From: Sphaerothrix gracilis
GTDB lineage: Bacteria; Cyanobacteriota; Cyanobacteriia; Phormidesmidales; Phormidesmidaceae
NCBI RefSeq assembly: GCF_030405905.1
Contig: NZ_JASATW010000011.1
Coordinates: 124,001 to 188,000 of the forward strand
Reading direction: 5' to 3'
DNA length: 64,000 nt
The notes below the pieces were generated by a model. It saw only the letters and a list, made by a program, of their open reading frames with translations, did not search any database and had not been told where the DNA came from. Both the position numbers and the translations under genes were made by a program. Positions 1-8,434 of the stretch are shown piece by piece (the stretch's first letter is position 1; each line of letters opens with the position of its first letter).

Positions 1-666
1 GGCATTGCAGTTAAACCAGAACCATTTTTGCGGAAAAGCACCACCCCAGTTTTTTTCACCGTAAGCCGGAGCTTGGCTAAATTCATAGCGCTGCCCCTGC
101 CACTCAATCCAGCCAGACGCTAGACCGTGGGCCATCAGAATCTGCCAGCCCGGTTCAAAAATCTGAAACTGAGACAGCCATCCTGCCGTAGACTGCTGCG
201 GTTGCGCTGGTTGACCCCAGCCATAAACCGGCTCAATCCTGTACTGCCAGTGCGCCGCTAGACCATTGCCCGGATCTCGCAGCTTGCCCTGGTGCCAGGT
301 AGCGGTGGCCTGGTAGCCTTCCTGTACCTCTTGCTCAAACTGATCAATCTCTAAAAGTCGAGCGGGTGGCTCTGCCGTGGCATAGCGCCAGTGGCCCAGT
401 CCTAGCGCCTGCGGCCAGCCCCAAAACTGACTGACATCCGCAAACGTGCGACAGAGATATTCGTCATCCGGCCCCAAAATTTGAGCACCGCCACCGCTGT
501 GAGGCTGCCCTCCCACGGGATCTTCGATTGAGTACATGAAAGCAAACGTTTGGCTGATATCAGGCAGCGTCACCCGGTAGTACCAGCCTTCAAAGAAACG
601 ACGGCGGCTACCGTCCCAGTGGTAGCCGCTGTGAGGAGTCTGCAGCGAAGCAGTAGAAGTTTGCAC
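1..666 (-). CDS. tocopherol cyclase, 5' part (C-terminus beyond window)
   Basis: Closes the chromanol ring of tocopherols (vitamin E), the last committed step in the plastid/cyanobacterial tocopherol pathway. I translated this strand myself: about 220 residues are present, beginning near TPHSGYHWDGSRRRFFEGWY and including FAFMYSIEDP, EYLCRTF and APAYGEKNWGG, all typical of the cyanobacterial VTE1/Slr1737 family. The usual family length is about 360 residues, so the C-terminal third lies before base 1. No long hydrophobic segment is seen. A GTG at 666 is chosen as start; a TTG at 678 is an alternative, and an in-frame stop lies just upstream of both. The next gene downstream on the right reads the same way but is separated by 57 bases. 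Family assignment is strong; the exact start is not. Confidence 0.88.
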   Translation of the reverse strand, partial: MQTSTASLQTPHSGYHWDGSRRRFFEGWYYRVTLPDISQTFAFMYSIEDPVGGQPHSGGGAQILGPDDEYLCRTFADVSQFWGWPQALGLGHWRYATAEPPARLLEIDQFEQEVQEGYQATATWHQGKLRDPGNGLAAHWQYRIEPVYGWGQPAQPQQSTAGWLSQFQIFEPGWQILMAHGLASGWIEWQGQRYEFSQAPAYGEKNWGGAFPQKWFWFNCNA

Positions 667-723
667 AGTAAAGTTCAAATTGCGCCATTCTTACCATAGC
701 GATTTGGCTAAGCCAATGGCACT

Positions 724-2478
724 TTACAACCCTGATTCCGCCGCTTTTTTAGCAGCCATTGGAGAATTTAGTAACTCTTCAACAGTTGGCCGGGGTTCCT
801 GCGTCTGCCCTTTCGCAGAATTTGGTAACTCTTCAACAGTTGGCGGTCCTGCCTGAGGAATTTGCTCCTGAATGGCAGGGTCGCTTATTTCTCCTGCTGA
901 CTCAATTTCGTCAAAAAAATCGGCTAGATTTTCATCCGCTGTGCCTGCTTTGACACGGGGCTTGTCCACAGCCGGACTGTAGAGATTGACTTGAGGCACT
1001 GCCCTGGGATCTTGCGGCAGCTCTGAAAGTTTAGGCCGAGGAATGACTGCTGCTTCCAGTTCCGCCGCAGGCACTGGCACAGTGGAGACTTTGGGAGTCT
1101 GAGGTACCGGCGCTGGCGGGGCTGCTGGCTCTAGCCCAGGAGCACTAAAGCCGCCATCGGTGACTGCTGCGGGCGTTTCTGTAACGCTGTTCTGCGCCTC
1201 AGCGGACAGCTCATTACTGCTAGCAGTCTGGTCGGTCTCTAGCGCTTGGGTAGGCGTTGGCGTAGCCTCAAGCGCCGCTGGCTCCTCAGAAGCGATCGCC
1301 GCTGCATTGTCAGAAAAGGAATCTAGATCTAGAGAAAAGATGAAATCTGCCGCTGCTGCCTCCTCAGAGCCAGCGCCAATTTCAGCTTTAACGGGGGTAG
1401 GGGGCGGTACGCTAGCCGTAGATTGGCTAGGCTGAGACTGCTCATAGGCATTAACCGCACGGGCGATCGCCCGCATCCGCCGTTCCTGATCGCGGCTAAT
1501 GCTGTGCACATTATTGCCCAGTCCTGGCGCATTCCAACGCTGGGTGTCGGGATCTAAAAACGAGCGGGTTCTAGCCCACAGAATCGCTTCCGAGTCAGTC
1601 ATACCCAGCTTTCGCGCTTCCGCTAGCCAGTCCATATATCCCCCTCGACTCAGGGCAGCGCGAGGAGACTGATTGGCTAGGTCGAGGGCGTTGAGTCTTT
1701 CAGCCAGCGTTAGCTCAATGCCGTAGCTGTTAGCCTTTTCCTGAATAACTTCGCTCTGGGACTGTAGCCGTCGAAGCTGCTTATCATCGGCTTCTTCAGG
1801 CGACTGCGCCCCGTGCTGGTAGGAAAATGTGCCCAGATTCCAGACGCCGTTACCCGGATCTACATGGCCGTAAAAAGCAGAGGTTCGTAGCCCCTCAGGA
1901 GTACGGGTTCCCTCAGCGCTGCCCACAGCTCGCGCGACTAGAGAATCGGTTCCTCCTTGGAAAATCTGCTCCGCTAGGTCAGATAGCACTGCCGGAGCTA
2001 GCGGCTCAGGCGCTTCGACAACGGCAGTTGTAGCAGCAGGGGCCGAATTCGTCTCTAGCTCAAAGTTCAGGGCCACACTTGTAGCAGCTACCGCTGGCTG
2101 AGCAGCTACCTGTACTGATGGTTGAGCCACAGTAGGTGCTTTTACAGCCGGGGGAGGTGGGGGCAAAGCAGCCACTAGCTCATTCGGTGCGATCGCCCCT
2201 GAGCTAGGGGTATAGACCGACCGGGGTAGAGACTGGGTTGAGCTCGATAGGGGAGGCTGGGCCGCCGCTGGCGGTATGGGTAATGGCACGGAGGTTGAAC
2301 TGACAGACGGCTCAGCGATCGCCGGGCTTGTAGGCTGCTGATCGGCCATTTCTGGTAGATCAAAAATGAGGGCGATCGCCTCTTTGGCCTCAGCTCGCTG
2401 AGAAGAACCAAAGGTCAGGGCCAGCAGGCTCGCGGCTACCAATGAGGGGGACTTGATCACGGGCAGACTCCTTAGCAA
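724..2478 (-). CDS. secreted Pro/Ala-rich protein with conserved central domain, function unknown
   Basis: A 584-residue protein with an N-terminal signal peptide (positive MLRSLPVIK, hydrophobic core, cleavage likely after AEA near residue 31), so it is probably exported. Residues about 35-165 and 355-500 are low-complexity Pro/Ala/Ser/Thr segments. Between them (about 168-350) lies a compact domain rich in conserved-looking motifs: VGSAEGTRTPEG, YGHVDPGNGVWNLGTFSYQH, and a Trp/Arg-rich helix region ending ERRMRAIARAVNAY. The SAEG Glu followed by a Gly-rich segment resembles lysozyme-like folds, but that is only a guess. The C-terminal 50 residues hold two copies of PTVEEL(L/P)NS. I do not recognise a named family. 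It could be a cell-wall-associated or wall-modifying protein. Confidence 0.75.
   Translation of the reverse strand: MLRSLPVIKSPSLVAASLLALTFGSSQRAEAKEAIALIFDLPEMADQQPTSPAIAEPSVSSTSVPLPIPPAAAQPPLSSSTQSLPRSVYTPSSGAIAPNELVAALPPPPPAVKAPTVAQPSVQVAAQPAVAATSVALNFELETNSAPAATTAVVEAPEPLAPAVLSDLAEQIFQGGTDSLVARAVGSAEGTRTPEGLRTSAFYGHVDPGNGVWNLGTFSYQHGAQSPEEADDKQLRRLQSQSEVIQEKANSYGIELTLAERLNALDLANQSPRAALSRGGYMDWLAEARKLGMTDSEAILWARTRSFLDPDTQRWNAPGLGNNVHSISRDQERRMRAIARAVNAYEQSQPSQSTASVPPPTPVKAEIGAGSEEAAAADFIFSLDLDSFSDNAAAIASEEPAALEATPTPTQALETDQTASSNELSAEAQNSVTETPAAVTDGGFSAPGLEPAAPPAPVPQTPKVSTVPVPAAELEAAVIPRPKLSELPQDPRAVPQVNLYSPAVDKPRVKAGTADENLADFFDEIESAGEISDPAIQEQIPQAGPPTVEELPNSAKGQTQEPRPTVEELLNSPMAAKKAAESGL
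763..844. repeat. 28-bp direct repeat inside the 3' end of the Pro-rich gene
   Basis: Two 28-base copies (763-790 and 817-844) differ at one base and start 54 bases apart, a multiple of three. They encode the repeated peptide PTVEELLNS / PTVEELPNS at the C-terminus of the secreted protein. The near identity at DNA level suggests a recent in-frame duplication. Confidence 0.85.
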
Positions 2479-2639
2479 AAGGCGATTTGGATAAACCTAG
2501 AAGTTACGCAGTTCAAAATTTGGGACACTAGGGGATAGAGGCAGAATCCCGCCTGCCCCCTTGATAAGGTGGCGATAGCCGGGGAGATCTCACGCTCAGT
2601 TAAAACCTCGTCAAATGCCTAAGTTCTGAAACTGACAAA

Positions 2640-3212
2640 TTACAGGGCAGGCTGCAGCGTACGTTCTAAAACAGAGCTGGAAGGTTCCACTATTGCCCAA
2701 GTGCCATCGGGCTGACGCCGCAGCGTCGCAAAGTGGAGATAGCGACCAGAACCAATTGAGTCACCTTGACGCACCGTTCCCAGTCTGGGACGCCGGATGC
2801 CGCAGAACCGAAATAAGTAAGCCGGCACTTCAGCGCTGGAAAACACAATGCAGGACGCTTTATCGGTCGGCTCTACCTCACCAGCAAAAGGGGCGTAGAT
2901 CTTGCCGCCGTTTAGCTCGATAGAAATATCGCCTAAACTGGCACTGATAACATAGCCAGCCACGCGATCGCCAAGCTGCAGCTCCCAAGTTTGCTGCACA
3001 GGCACCGATCGCGGCGTCACCGTCGCCTTAAGCTGACAGCTAGTCAAACCTACGGCCATTCCCAAACTCCCCAGAATGCAGCAGACTCGCAAAACAACAG
3101 CAGACCGCTTTTGACACTGCCAGATGAGCTGCTGATAGCAAGCTAACCCAAGGACTCGACTGCAGATTCTACTGAAAATCGAAGCGATAGCCAGCATACT
3201 CATCGTTCTCAT
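2640..3212 (-). CDS. hypothetical protein, probable lipoprotein
   Basis: Not a family I recognise. From the ATG at 3212 it would be 190 residues and overlap the end of the upstream gene by 44 bases. A hydrophobic stretch ends in GLTSC, a good lipobox (L-T-S-C), so an internal TTG at 3092 (MRVCCILGSLGMAVGLTSC) would give a 150-residue lipoprotein with a short, credible signal peptide. The mature part is a soluble, beta-rich-looking domain with LQLGDRVAGYVI, GDISIELNGGKIYAPF and a C-terminal LHFATLRRQPDGTWAIVEPS. It forms a same-strand cluster with the next two genes. The start is unresolved; reality of the gene is likely. Confidence 0.6.
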   Translation of the reverse strand: MRTMSMLAIASIFSRICSRVLGLACYQQLIWQCQKRSAVVLRVCCILGSLGMAVGLTSCQLKATVTPRSVPVQQTWELQLGDRVAGYVISASLGDISIELNGGKIYAPFAGEVEPTDKASCIVFSSAEVPAYLFRFCGIRRPRLGTVRQGDSIGSGRYLHFATLRRQPDGTWAIVEPSSSVLERTLQPAL

Positions 3213-3576
3213 AAAGGATCACTAGTCGAGTTTGGGGGTCGAATGCCAGCGGATACGCTTCGCGCTCTGCCACTACTCCCGATCGCACCTGCAGCTCTGG
3301 TAGCTGGCAGTAAGGTTCGGCAACCAGCTCTCGTACCTTCGCCTTGGGATCTCGCTCTGGAATGGTCAAAAGCTGGGCCAGAGTTTCTCGTGACAGCTTG
3401 GCCTGAGCCTGCACCACCGTTTCACACTGCTGCGCCGTGTCGGTTTTAGCAGCGCTAAACAGCGTCCGCACGCCCTGAAAGTCAAAGAACAGACCGACGA
3501 TGGCAAACATTAGCCCCCCGGCCAGAAAGGGTTTAAGAATAAGGGGCTGAGCGGGGTGGGGGTTAAAATTCTGCAT
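3169..3576 (-). CDS. hypothetical protein with one membrane segment
   Basis: A 135-residue product counted from the ATG at 3576 (MQNFNPHPAQP); an upstream ATG at 3603 is possible. One transmembrane segment near the N-terminus (about residues 18-38, LAGGLMFAIVGLFFDF) is followed by a soluble region with an even mix of charges and two Cys (QQCETVV and EPYCQLP) that might pair. The C-terminus RLVILYENDEYAGYRFDFQ is strongly polar and aromatic. It is the middle gene of a three-gene minus-strand group of envelope-type proteins. No function can be assigned. Confidence 0.65.
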   Translation of the reverse strand: MQNFNPHPAQPLILKPFLAGGLMFAIVGLFFDFQGVRTLFSAAKTDTAQQCETVVQAQAKLSRETLAQLLTIPERDPKAKVRELVAEPYCQLPELQVRSGVVAEREAYPLAFDPQTRLVILYENDEYAGYRFDFQ

Positions 3577-3651
3577 TGCATGTTCTCTTGAATAACCGAG
3601 CAATTGGAGATGCGACCGCGACCGAGCTATAGCTCTAGACAGTGAGGTGAC

Positions 3652-4653
3652 CTAGAGATGTCCGCCTGCAATTAAACCCATAATTGCAATTAGCAAGCGA
3701 TATCCGAGGGCGTAGTCAGGCTGGGGTGAGAGCAAGGCCCGATAAACTGACCAGGCACCCAGCCCTAGCAACAGGACCAGCAGAGGGATCTGCAGCCAAG
3801 GCACCACCACGGACAAGACATCGATGCCCACCCGGACCATAGCGGCCCCGCTGAACCAAATCACCGCGTCTAAAAAGGTTAGAGGCGAAGGCTGCCGCTG
3901 CTGCTGTCGCTGCCGTCTTCTTAGACTTCGCCGCCACTGATGCAGACGAACTCGCAGCCAGTTGCCTAGGGACTGGACTGCCTCAAGCGGTTCAGCTAAA
4001 ATCGCCCCCATGCCTAGATCCAGCCCGGTATAAGTCTCCGACTGTCGAGGGCGTGGCGCACCACCGCGATGCCGCAGACTATCTGCCAAATCATAGGCAT
4101 CATGCGTCTCTTGCAGCAGATCAAGATTGCGGTAGGTGACCCGGAGATTGCCCTGTGCATCTGGCTGGACGGCTGGCACTAAGGCAGCCTCAAACTGACA
4201 TAGGGGCACAACCGAAGCCAGTTCTTCGCCGCTGCGAGCCGCCTGCTGCTTTAAATCTGAGGTCCAGCGATCGCTTAAAGACTTGAGTTTCAGAATCGCC
4301 TCTTCCTGAGCGATCGCCAACTGATTGATCTGCTGGGCCTGCTGCTGTAGCTGCTGCTGATACTGCTCCAGCAGCATAGCCACCTGAGATGGCGGCGACA
4401 CCACTCCCGTCTCAGGCTGAGGCGAGATAGCAGTATGACCTGAGCGCTGCCTCAGCGTCTCTACGGTGGTGTGAATTTGAGCCGGACTGGAGCGGGGAAG
4501 GGCAACGGGCGATCGCTCAGCCGCTGCTTTCGGCCAGTAGGCTTCCGAGCGTCCGTTCCAAGGGAGGGCCGTCGCCTCTGACGAAAGCGGTTCCCGCTGA
4601 AGAGACTGTAGCTTTTCGCGAATTGCTCGAAGTTCCATATCAGTGTTGTTCAT
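3652..4653 (-). CDS. coiled-coil membrane protein, function unknown
   Basis: A 333-residue protein read from the ATG at 4653 (MNNTDMELRAIREKLQSL). I prefer this start over the ATG at 4713 because a LexA-like operator and a TATAGT -10-like hexamer lie between the two. The N-terminal half is predicted coiled coil, including a Gln-rich heptad region (EQYQQQLQQQAQQINQLA, about residues 95-115). A basic segment (RRSLRRRQRQQQRQ) precedes two or three C-terminal transmembrane segments (from about residue 252 to the end). The domain order suggests a cytoplasmic coiled coil anchored by its C-terminus. It opens the minus-strand group that runs down to 2640. Unknown function. Confidence 0.7.
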   Translation of the reverse strand: MNNTDMELRAIREKLQSLQREPLSSEATALPWNGRSEAYWPKAAAERSPVALPRSSPAQIHTTVETLRQRSGHTAISPQPETGVVSPPSQVAMLLEQYQQQLQQQAQQINQLAIAQEEAILKLKSLSDRWTSDLKQQAARSGEELASVVPLCQFEAALVPAVQPDAQGNLRVTYRNLDLLQETHDAYDLADSLRHRGGAPRPRQSETYTGLDLGMGAILAEPLEAVQSLGNWLRVRLHQWRRSLRRRQRQQQRQPSPLTFLDAVIWFSGAAMVRVGIDVLSVVVPWLQIPLLVLLLGLGAWSVYRALLSPQPDYALGYRLLIAIMGLIAGGHL

Positions 4654-4693
4654 GGGAAGTCGGGGCGTAGGGAAACGGTTTTCCACCCAATTT

Positions 4694-4707
4694 AGTACAA
4701 GTGTACT
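4694..4707. promoter_or_regulatory. LexA-like operator
   Basis: The 14-mer AGTACAAGTGTACT fits the cyanobacterial LexA consensus RGTACNNNDGTWCB at every position, and it lies inside a 16-base palindrome (4693-4708). It sits about 40 bases before the chosen start at 4653 and overlaps a TATAGT hexamer on the minus strand (4705-4710), a place where a repressor would block transcription. The consensus is recalled from published work on Anabaena LexA; binding here is inference. Confidence 0.45.
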
Positions 4708-4713
4708 ATACAA

Positions 4714-5184
4714 ATGAGATTTTAAACAGAGTTCTCTACAAATTTCCGCGATCTGCCTCTGGGCAGAATATTATGAGTGGCTTAGCCACGCGATCGCCCC
4801 CAGAACAGTTTTCAATCTCAGCAAGTTAGACAAAAAGCCACGGTAGCACCTGGAACCCAGCATATTCCCGGTTTTAATTCAGCTTGAAACAGTAGATCCG
4901 GAGTTCAAGCATGAGGGCTATTGTTAGGTCTAACAGTCAGGCAAAATTCCAGGCTTACAGCAAATATCCGTGAGAACAGACCAGGTAGCCGCAAGTGGAG
5001 TCCGCGCAGTGGACATTAGCAATGAGGTTTTACCCGACGAACAAACGATTTTGGTAGGCAGCCCAACCAGGCTAACGGTGACGATATATTCTCCCAGGAT
5101 AAGAATTAGCCACAGCACTGAAGTCGGGCACTCTGATGTGATAAGCCAGTACGGTCATAGTTATTTGGGAAATGGTGAAGCGAT
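4714..5184. other. intergenic region, no gene recognised
   Basis: About 470 bases between the divergent coiled-coil protein gene and the MlaE-type permease gene. Short open frames exist on both strands, but they have no recognisable product and no convincing ribosome binding site. A small hairpin GTGGC-TTA-GCCAC lies near 4773-4785 and a HIP1 site near 4790. The region presumably holds the promoter of the permease gene. Confidence 0.5.
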
Positions 5185-6030
5185 ATGGTGAAATCTGCCC
5201 GCGAGTGGTCTAGCCGCTATGTCCATTCGCCTGTTCCTAAAGCTAAATCCCCCTATGCTGAAGAGAACTTCACCCGTTCTAAATCCTGGCTGTATCACCT
5301 AGCCCTGGGCCTCTTTTTGGGCGGACAGGTTCTGATGCGTGTCATGCAGAGGGGCGTCGATCGGCGTCACGTCATGGAGTATATGGTGGCAGCTGGCCCC
5401 AACTCGCTTTCGCCAGTGCTACTAACTAATCTATTTGCAGGCATGATCTTTACCATTCAGACGGCCCGCGAACTGATTCGCTACGGGGCTACTCACGCCC
5501 TGGGAGGGGCCTTTGCCGTGGCCTTTTGCCGAGAACTTGCGCCTCTTTTGACAGCAGCTATCCTAGCCGGACAGGTGGGTTCGGCCTTTGCGGCTGAAAT
5601 TGGCTGTATGAAGGTGACCGATCAAATTGATGCGCTTAAGATGCTGCGGACTGATCCAATTGACTACCTGGTGGTGCCTCGAGTGCTAGCCTGCTGCATC
5701 ATGCTGCCGGTTTTGACCGTTTTATCGCTGGTGATCGGTATTGCGGGCGGCGCCTTCGTAGCTCACCAGTTTTATGCCATTGCCCCTGCAGTCTTTTTAG
5801 AATCGGTGCGATCGCTCTTGGAACTACAGGACTTGATCATGGTCTTAGTTAAATCCACCCTGTTTGGCGCCATGATTGCTCTTTTCGCCTGTAGCTGGGG
5901 CCTAACCACCACCTGTAGTAAATCAGTCGGGCGATCGGCAACGGCGGCAGTTGTTACCACCTGGGTATCTCTATTTGTAGTGGATTTCTTTTTGTCAATT
6001 GTGCTGTTTGAAGGGGTACAGATTCACTGA
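5185..6030 (+). CDS. MlaE family ABC lipid-transport permease
   Basis: Inner-membrane permease of the Mla/TGD type, which moves phospholipids or related lipids between membranes together with an MlaF ATPase and MlaD substrate-binding protein. The 281-residue length and the conserved central block (LFAGMIFTIQTARELIRYGA, then CRELAPLLTAAILAGQVGSA, then IDALKMLRTDPIDYLVVPRV) are diagnostic. Five or so transmembrane segments follow from about residue 65 onward. The ATG at 5185 overlaps no other gene; the partner ATPase and MCE-domain genes are not in the window. Downstream it converges on the DUF3386 gene, with a hairpin between them. Confidence 0.9.
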   Translation: MVKSAREWSSRYVHSPVPKAKSPYAEENFTRSKSWLYHLALGLFLGGQVLMRVMQRGVDRRHVMEYMVAAGPNSLSPVLLTNLFAGMIFTIQTARELIRYGATHALGGAFAVAFCRELAPLLTAAILAGQVGSAFAAEIGCMKVTDQIDALKMLRTDPIDYLVVPRVLACCIMLPVLTVLSLVIGIAGGAFVAHQFYAIAPAVFLESVRSLLELQDLIMVLVKSTLFGAMIALFACSWGLTTTCSKSVGRSATAAVVTTWVSLFVVDFFLSIVLFEGVQIH

Positions 6031-6051
6031 ACATCTGGCGAACAGTAAACA

Positions 6052-6085
6052 GCCCGTAGAGCAAGCAATTAAGCGCTCTACGGGC
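6052..6085. terminator. bidirectional terminator-like hairpin
   Basis: A perfect 11-bp inverted repeat (GCCCGTAGAGC at 6052-6062, GCTCTACGGGC at 6075-6085) with a 12-base loop sits between two convergent genes. No long T-run follows on either strand, so termination efficiency is uncertain. Confidence 0.5.
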
Positions 6086-6112
6086 ATCAGAGCTTCAGTC
6101 AAGCTCCTAGCT

Positions 6113-6754
6113 CTACATCAACTGGATGTTAGAGAAGCTGAATTCTTGCTCAACTGGGCCATTCTCAGTTTCGGTTGTGATATGGCGGCGGGACAGGACG
6201 AAGTAGTCACCGACCTGAGTGTATTCGTCTTCAAATACGCTCTTACCCCCCTTTTGCTCCCCAGTTTGGGGATCATGGTAGACCGAATCATAGCGGTGAG
6301 ACAGGTAGCCTGCCCCCGTATCATGGCTGCTGAAGGTGTGAATGGTGACAACGACGCCATGAATATGGCGATGTACCATCGTCACTTCGTTATCTCGCAG
6401 CTTATAGCGATCGCCCTCAGACTTGCCGCCCATGAGAATCTCTACAGCGCCCTCCTCATCGGTTGCGCCATAGGTAAACGTGTTCTTGCCGTGGGTTTCT
6501 TCAAAGCTGCGGCGAACGCGGTGAATAGCAATTTCCCAGAGCTGCTGATGAATAGCCTTTTGGGCTTCTTCGTCGTCAACGTCAGTCACTTCGGCTTTGA
6601 AGTCAGCGCTGACAATGGCTTTGCCCGTGAAGGTATCTTCCCCTGCGCTATAAGTCACGTCGGCGCTATAGCCTGGAAAACTTTTATCCCAGGTGTAGCG
6701 ATTTTCGTAAGCAGAGCGAAACAGTTCGCGGGCTGAGGTTTGAGTTCCTACCAT
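6113..6754 (-). CDS. DUF3386 family protein
   Basis: A 213-residue soluble protein matching the cyanobacterial DUF3386 family: N-terminus with ELFRSAYENRYTWDKSFPGY, then YSAGEDTFTGKAIVSADFKA, and a C-terminal half of repeated beta-strand-like segments (VHRHIHGVVVTIHTF, GDYFVLSRRHITTETENG). No signal peptide or membrane segment is visible. Family members are widespread in cyanobacteria and plastid-bearing lineages, with no established function. It is transcribed convergently with the MlaE permease gene and ends near the hairpin at 6052-6085. Confidence 0.8.
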   Translation of the reverse strand: MVGTQTSARELFRSAYENRYTWDKSFPGYSADVTYSAGEDTFTGKAIVSADFKAEVTDVDDEEAQKAIHQQLWEIAIHRVRRSFEETHGKNTFTYGATDEEGAVEILMGGKSEGDRYKLRDNEVTMVHRHIHGVVVTIHTFSSHDTGAGYLSHRYDSVYHDPQTGEQKGGKSVFEDEYTQVGDYFVLSRRHITTETENGPVEQEFSFSNIQLM

Positions 6755-6884
6755 GCGGAATAGTCCAAAGGTAATAGTGAGTTGTTTCTATAGTAGCGAG
6801 TTAGGTTAATGGGGGGAGTGAGGGTAGGAATGGAGAGTAGGGGAATAGGGCAGATGAGAAAGCGCCGCGATCGCTTGGGGGGCT

Positions 6885-7094
6885 TTAGTTCTCTTGTTTT
6901 TCAACTTCCTCGCTTTTGCCGCGTACGGGCGGTAATCTCTCCACTAGACCCATTTCAAAGGCAATGTCTGGCAAATCGCCAGCAATGTACTTGCCGGGTT
7001 CAAAGACGCGACCGGGGGTTAGGCAAACCTGCCTCAGTTCTACCAGTTCCGAGGGATCGAAAATACTGCGAGATAGGCGTCGTTCTAGTGGCAT
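6885..7094 (-). CDS. small conserved-looking protein, 69 residues
   Basis: A short gene immediately downstream of raf1 on the same strand, with a 12-base gap. The product MPLERRLSRSIFDPSELVEL... contains PGRVFEPGKYIAGDLPDIAF, a Gly/Pro-patterned stretch that looks selected, and ends in a charged Glu/Lys tail. It has no membrane segment. The raf1-proximal position and GAGGTGCTGC upstream of its ATG support translation as the second gene of a raf1 operon. Function unknown. Confidence 0.55.
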   Translation of the reverse strand: MPLERRLSRSIFDPSELVELRQVCLTPGRVFEPGKYIAGDLPDIAFEMGLVERLPPVRGKSEEVEKQEN

Positions 7095-7106
7095 AGCAGC
7101 ACCTCT

Positions 7107-8195
7107 CTATTCATCGATTTGCCAAAGTTCGCGGGTGTAGTCTTCGTCCAAAATGCGCTTGGGTCGGATGACTAAAATGACTCGGCCCAGCAAGCGCTCG
7201 GCGGGCGCTTCAGCAAACCACTGCAAATCCAGGCGATCGCCCGCTGCCACTGCAAAATAGCTGTCACTGCGCCAATCTCGCTGCGCCCGGTCGATGACAA
7301 CCAGCACTGTCTCTGCTGCCGTTTGGGCTGAGGCGCCGGGAAGCTGCTGGGACTGAGCCAGAATCCCGACGGGATCTTCCGCCTGCAAAATAACTTGCCA
7401 GCCGGGTACTGGAACCCAAGCCCCTGTGCCAGAAAACTTCACCAAACCAAACGGGTCTCCTGCCAGGGTTACAGGCACCGCCTGAAAATCGGCTGTAGGC
7501 AAAGGCCACTCTCCGGCTACTGGAATTAGGCGGGGTAGTTCAGTTTCGGTTTCTAGCCGATAGATAGGCAGACTAGGGGCGGGCTGGGCTTTGACGACGG
7601 TGAAATCTAAGAGCAGCTTCTCAATCTGCTGGCGAGCACTGTCGCTGTGGGCAAAGCGTAAGCCCTGGGCAATTAGGCGCGATCGCTTGGGTAAGTCAGC
7701 CTGCTGACGGGCCAACCGCCAGTAGTGATAGGCCACCGCGTCACCGGGATGTGGGCTAAAACCTTCAGGGGGCTGCTTGGAGTAAGAATACTCTCGCAGC
7801 GCTTTGGCAATTTCCCTTACCTGATCTAGCTCTAAACCATGCTGCACAATCAGATTGGCAGCCTGAGCGCGATCGCCTTGAGATAAAATCCTGAGTTCGT
7901 AGAGCAGGTCGCTGCCGCGCTCCTGAAAATGCGATTGGGCCTGCCTGGAAGCCCCTGCCGCTAGCATCGAAGCATAGACCTGAGCCGCCACAATAATCTG
8001 ATTTTGCTGAATCGGCTCAAACCCAGTTTCTTCAAATATTTTTTGCGGACTGAGTCCCGCCTTTTGCAGCGCTTGGCAGGCTTGGCCCCAAGCAAGCCAG
8101 TTGCCCTGCTTCCGACGGAGTTGCTGAATCAGAGCGGCCTGATCCACGTCGGCAGCTGTCGCCTGGGCATCAGAATTGTTAGGAGTCGAGGTCAT
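7107..8195 (-). CDS. raf1: Rubisco accumulation factor 1
   Basis: Chaperone that binds and stabilises RbcL dimers during assembly of form I Rubisco in the cytosol. The protein, 362 residues from the ATG at 8195 (MTSTPNNSDAQ), has the expected two-part layout: an alpha-helical N-terminal domain (LRRKQGNWLAWGQACQALQK, then FEETGFEPIQQNQIIVAAQVY, then GSDLLYELRILSQGDRAQAA) up to about residue 190, a linker, and a beta-rich C-terminal dimerisation domain (from about 215, with LETETELPRLIPVAGEWPLP). Length agrees with the family. An upstream ATG at 8219 would add eight residues and is less likely. Rubisco genes themselves are not in the window. Confidence 0.92.
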   Translation of the reverse strand: MTSTPNNSDAQATAADVDQAALIQQLRRKQGNWLAWGQACQALQKAGLSPQKIFEETGFEPIQQNQIIVAAQVYASMLAAGASRQAQSHFQERGSDLLYELRILSQGDRAQAANLIVQHGLELDQVREIAKALREYSYSKQPPEGFSPHPGDAVAYHYWRLARQQADLPKRSRLIAQGLRFAHSDSARQQIEKLLLDFTVVKAQPAPSLPIYRLETETELPRLIPVAGEWPLPTADFQAVPVTLAGDPFGLVKFSGTGAWVPVPGWQVILQAEDPVGILAQSQQLPGASAQTAAETVLVVIDRAQRDWRSDSYFAVAAGDRLDLQWFAEAPAERLLGRVILVIRPKRILDEDYTRELWQIDE

Positions 8196-8361
8196 ACTAG
8201 CGCGGCCACATATCCTCAAAGGTCTGTCTGTCTGACTCTAGCGCGATTTACGGGCGATCGCGGCCCGACTCAAAATAAAGTTAAGTGAAAGCTTGACGGG
8301 ATCCTGACTGACAAGCGATGATGGATAACGCAATTTGAGCCGTGTCAGGCATTTGCATCCT

Positions 8362-8434
8362 GGGGCTATAGCTCAGCTGGTAGAGCACCTCAATGGCATT
8401 GAGGGGGTCAGCGGTTCGAGTCCGCTTAGCTCCA
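8362..8434 (+). tRNA. tRNA-Ala(GGC)
   Basis: A complete 73-nt cloverleaf: acceptor GGGGCTA/TAGCTCC (one G-T pair), D arm GCTC...GAGC, anticodon stem CCTCA/TGAGG with loop ATGGCAT (anticodon GGC), and T arm AGCGG-TTCGAGT-CCGCT. The 3' CCA is not encoded (A then TTT). It stands alone upstream of the phosphorelay genes. Confidence 0.95.

Noticed and set aside
4930..5191. Short open frames on both strands upstream of the permease gene
   Set aside because: No ribosome binding site or recognisable product; treated as intergenic.
5999..6736. Long plus-strand open frame over the DUF3386 gene
   Set aside because: It lies wholly opposite a gene with a recognised family, overlaps the end of the MlaE permease gene, and its product resembles no family.
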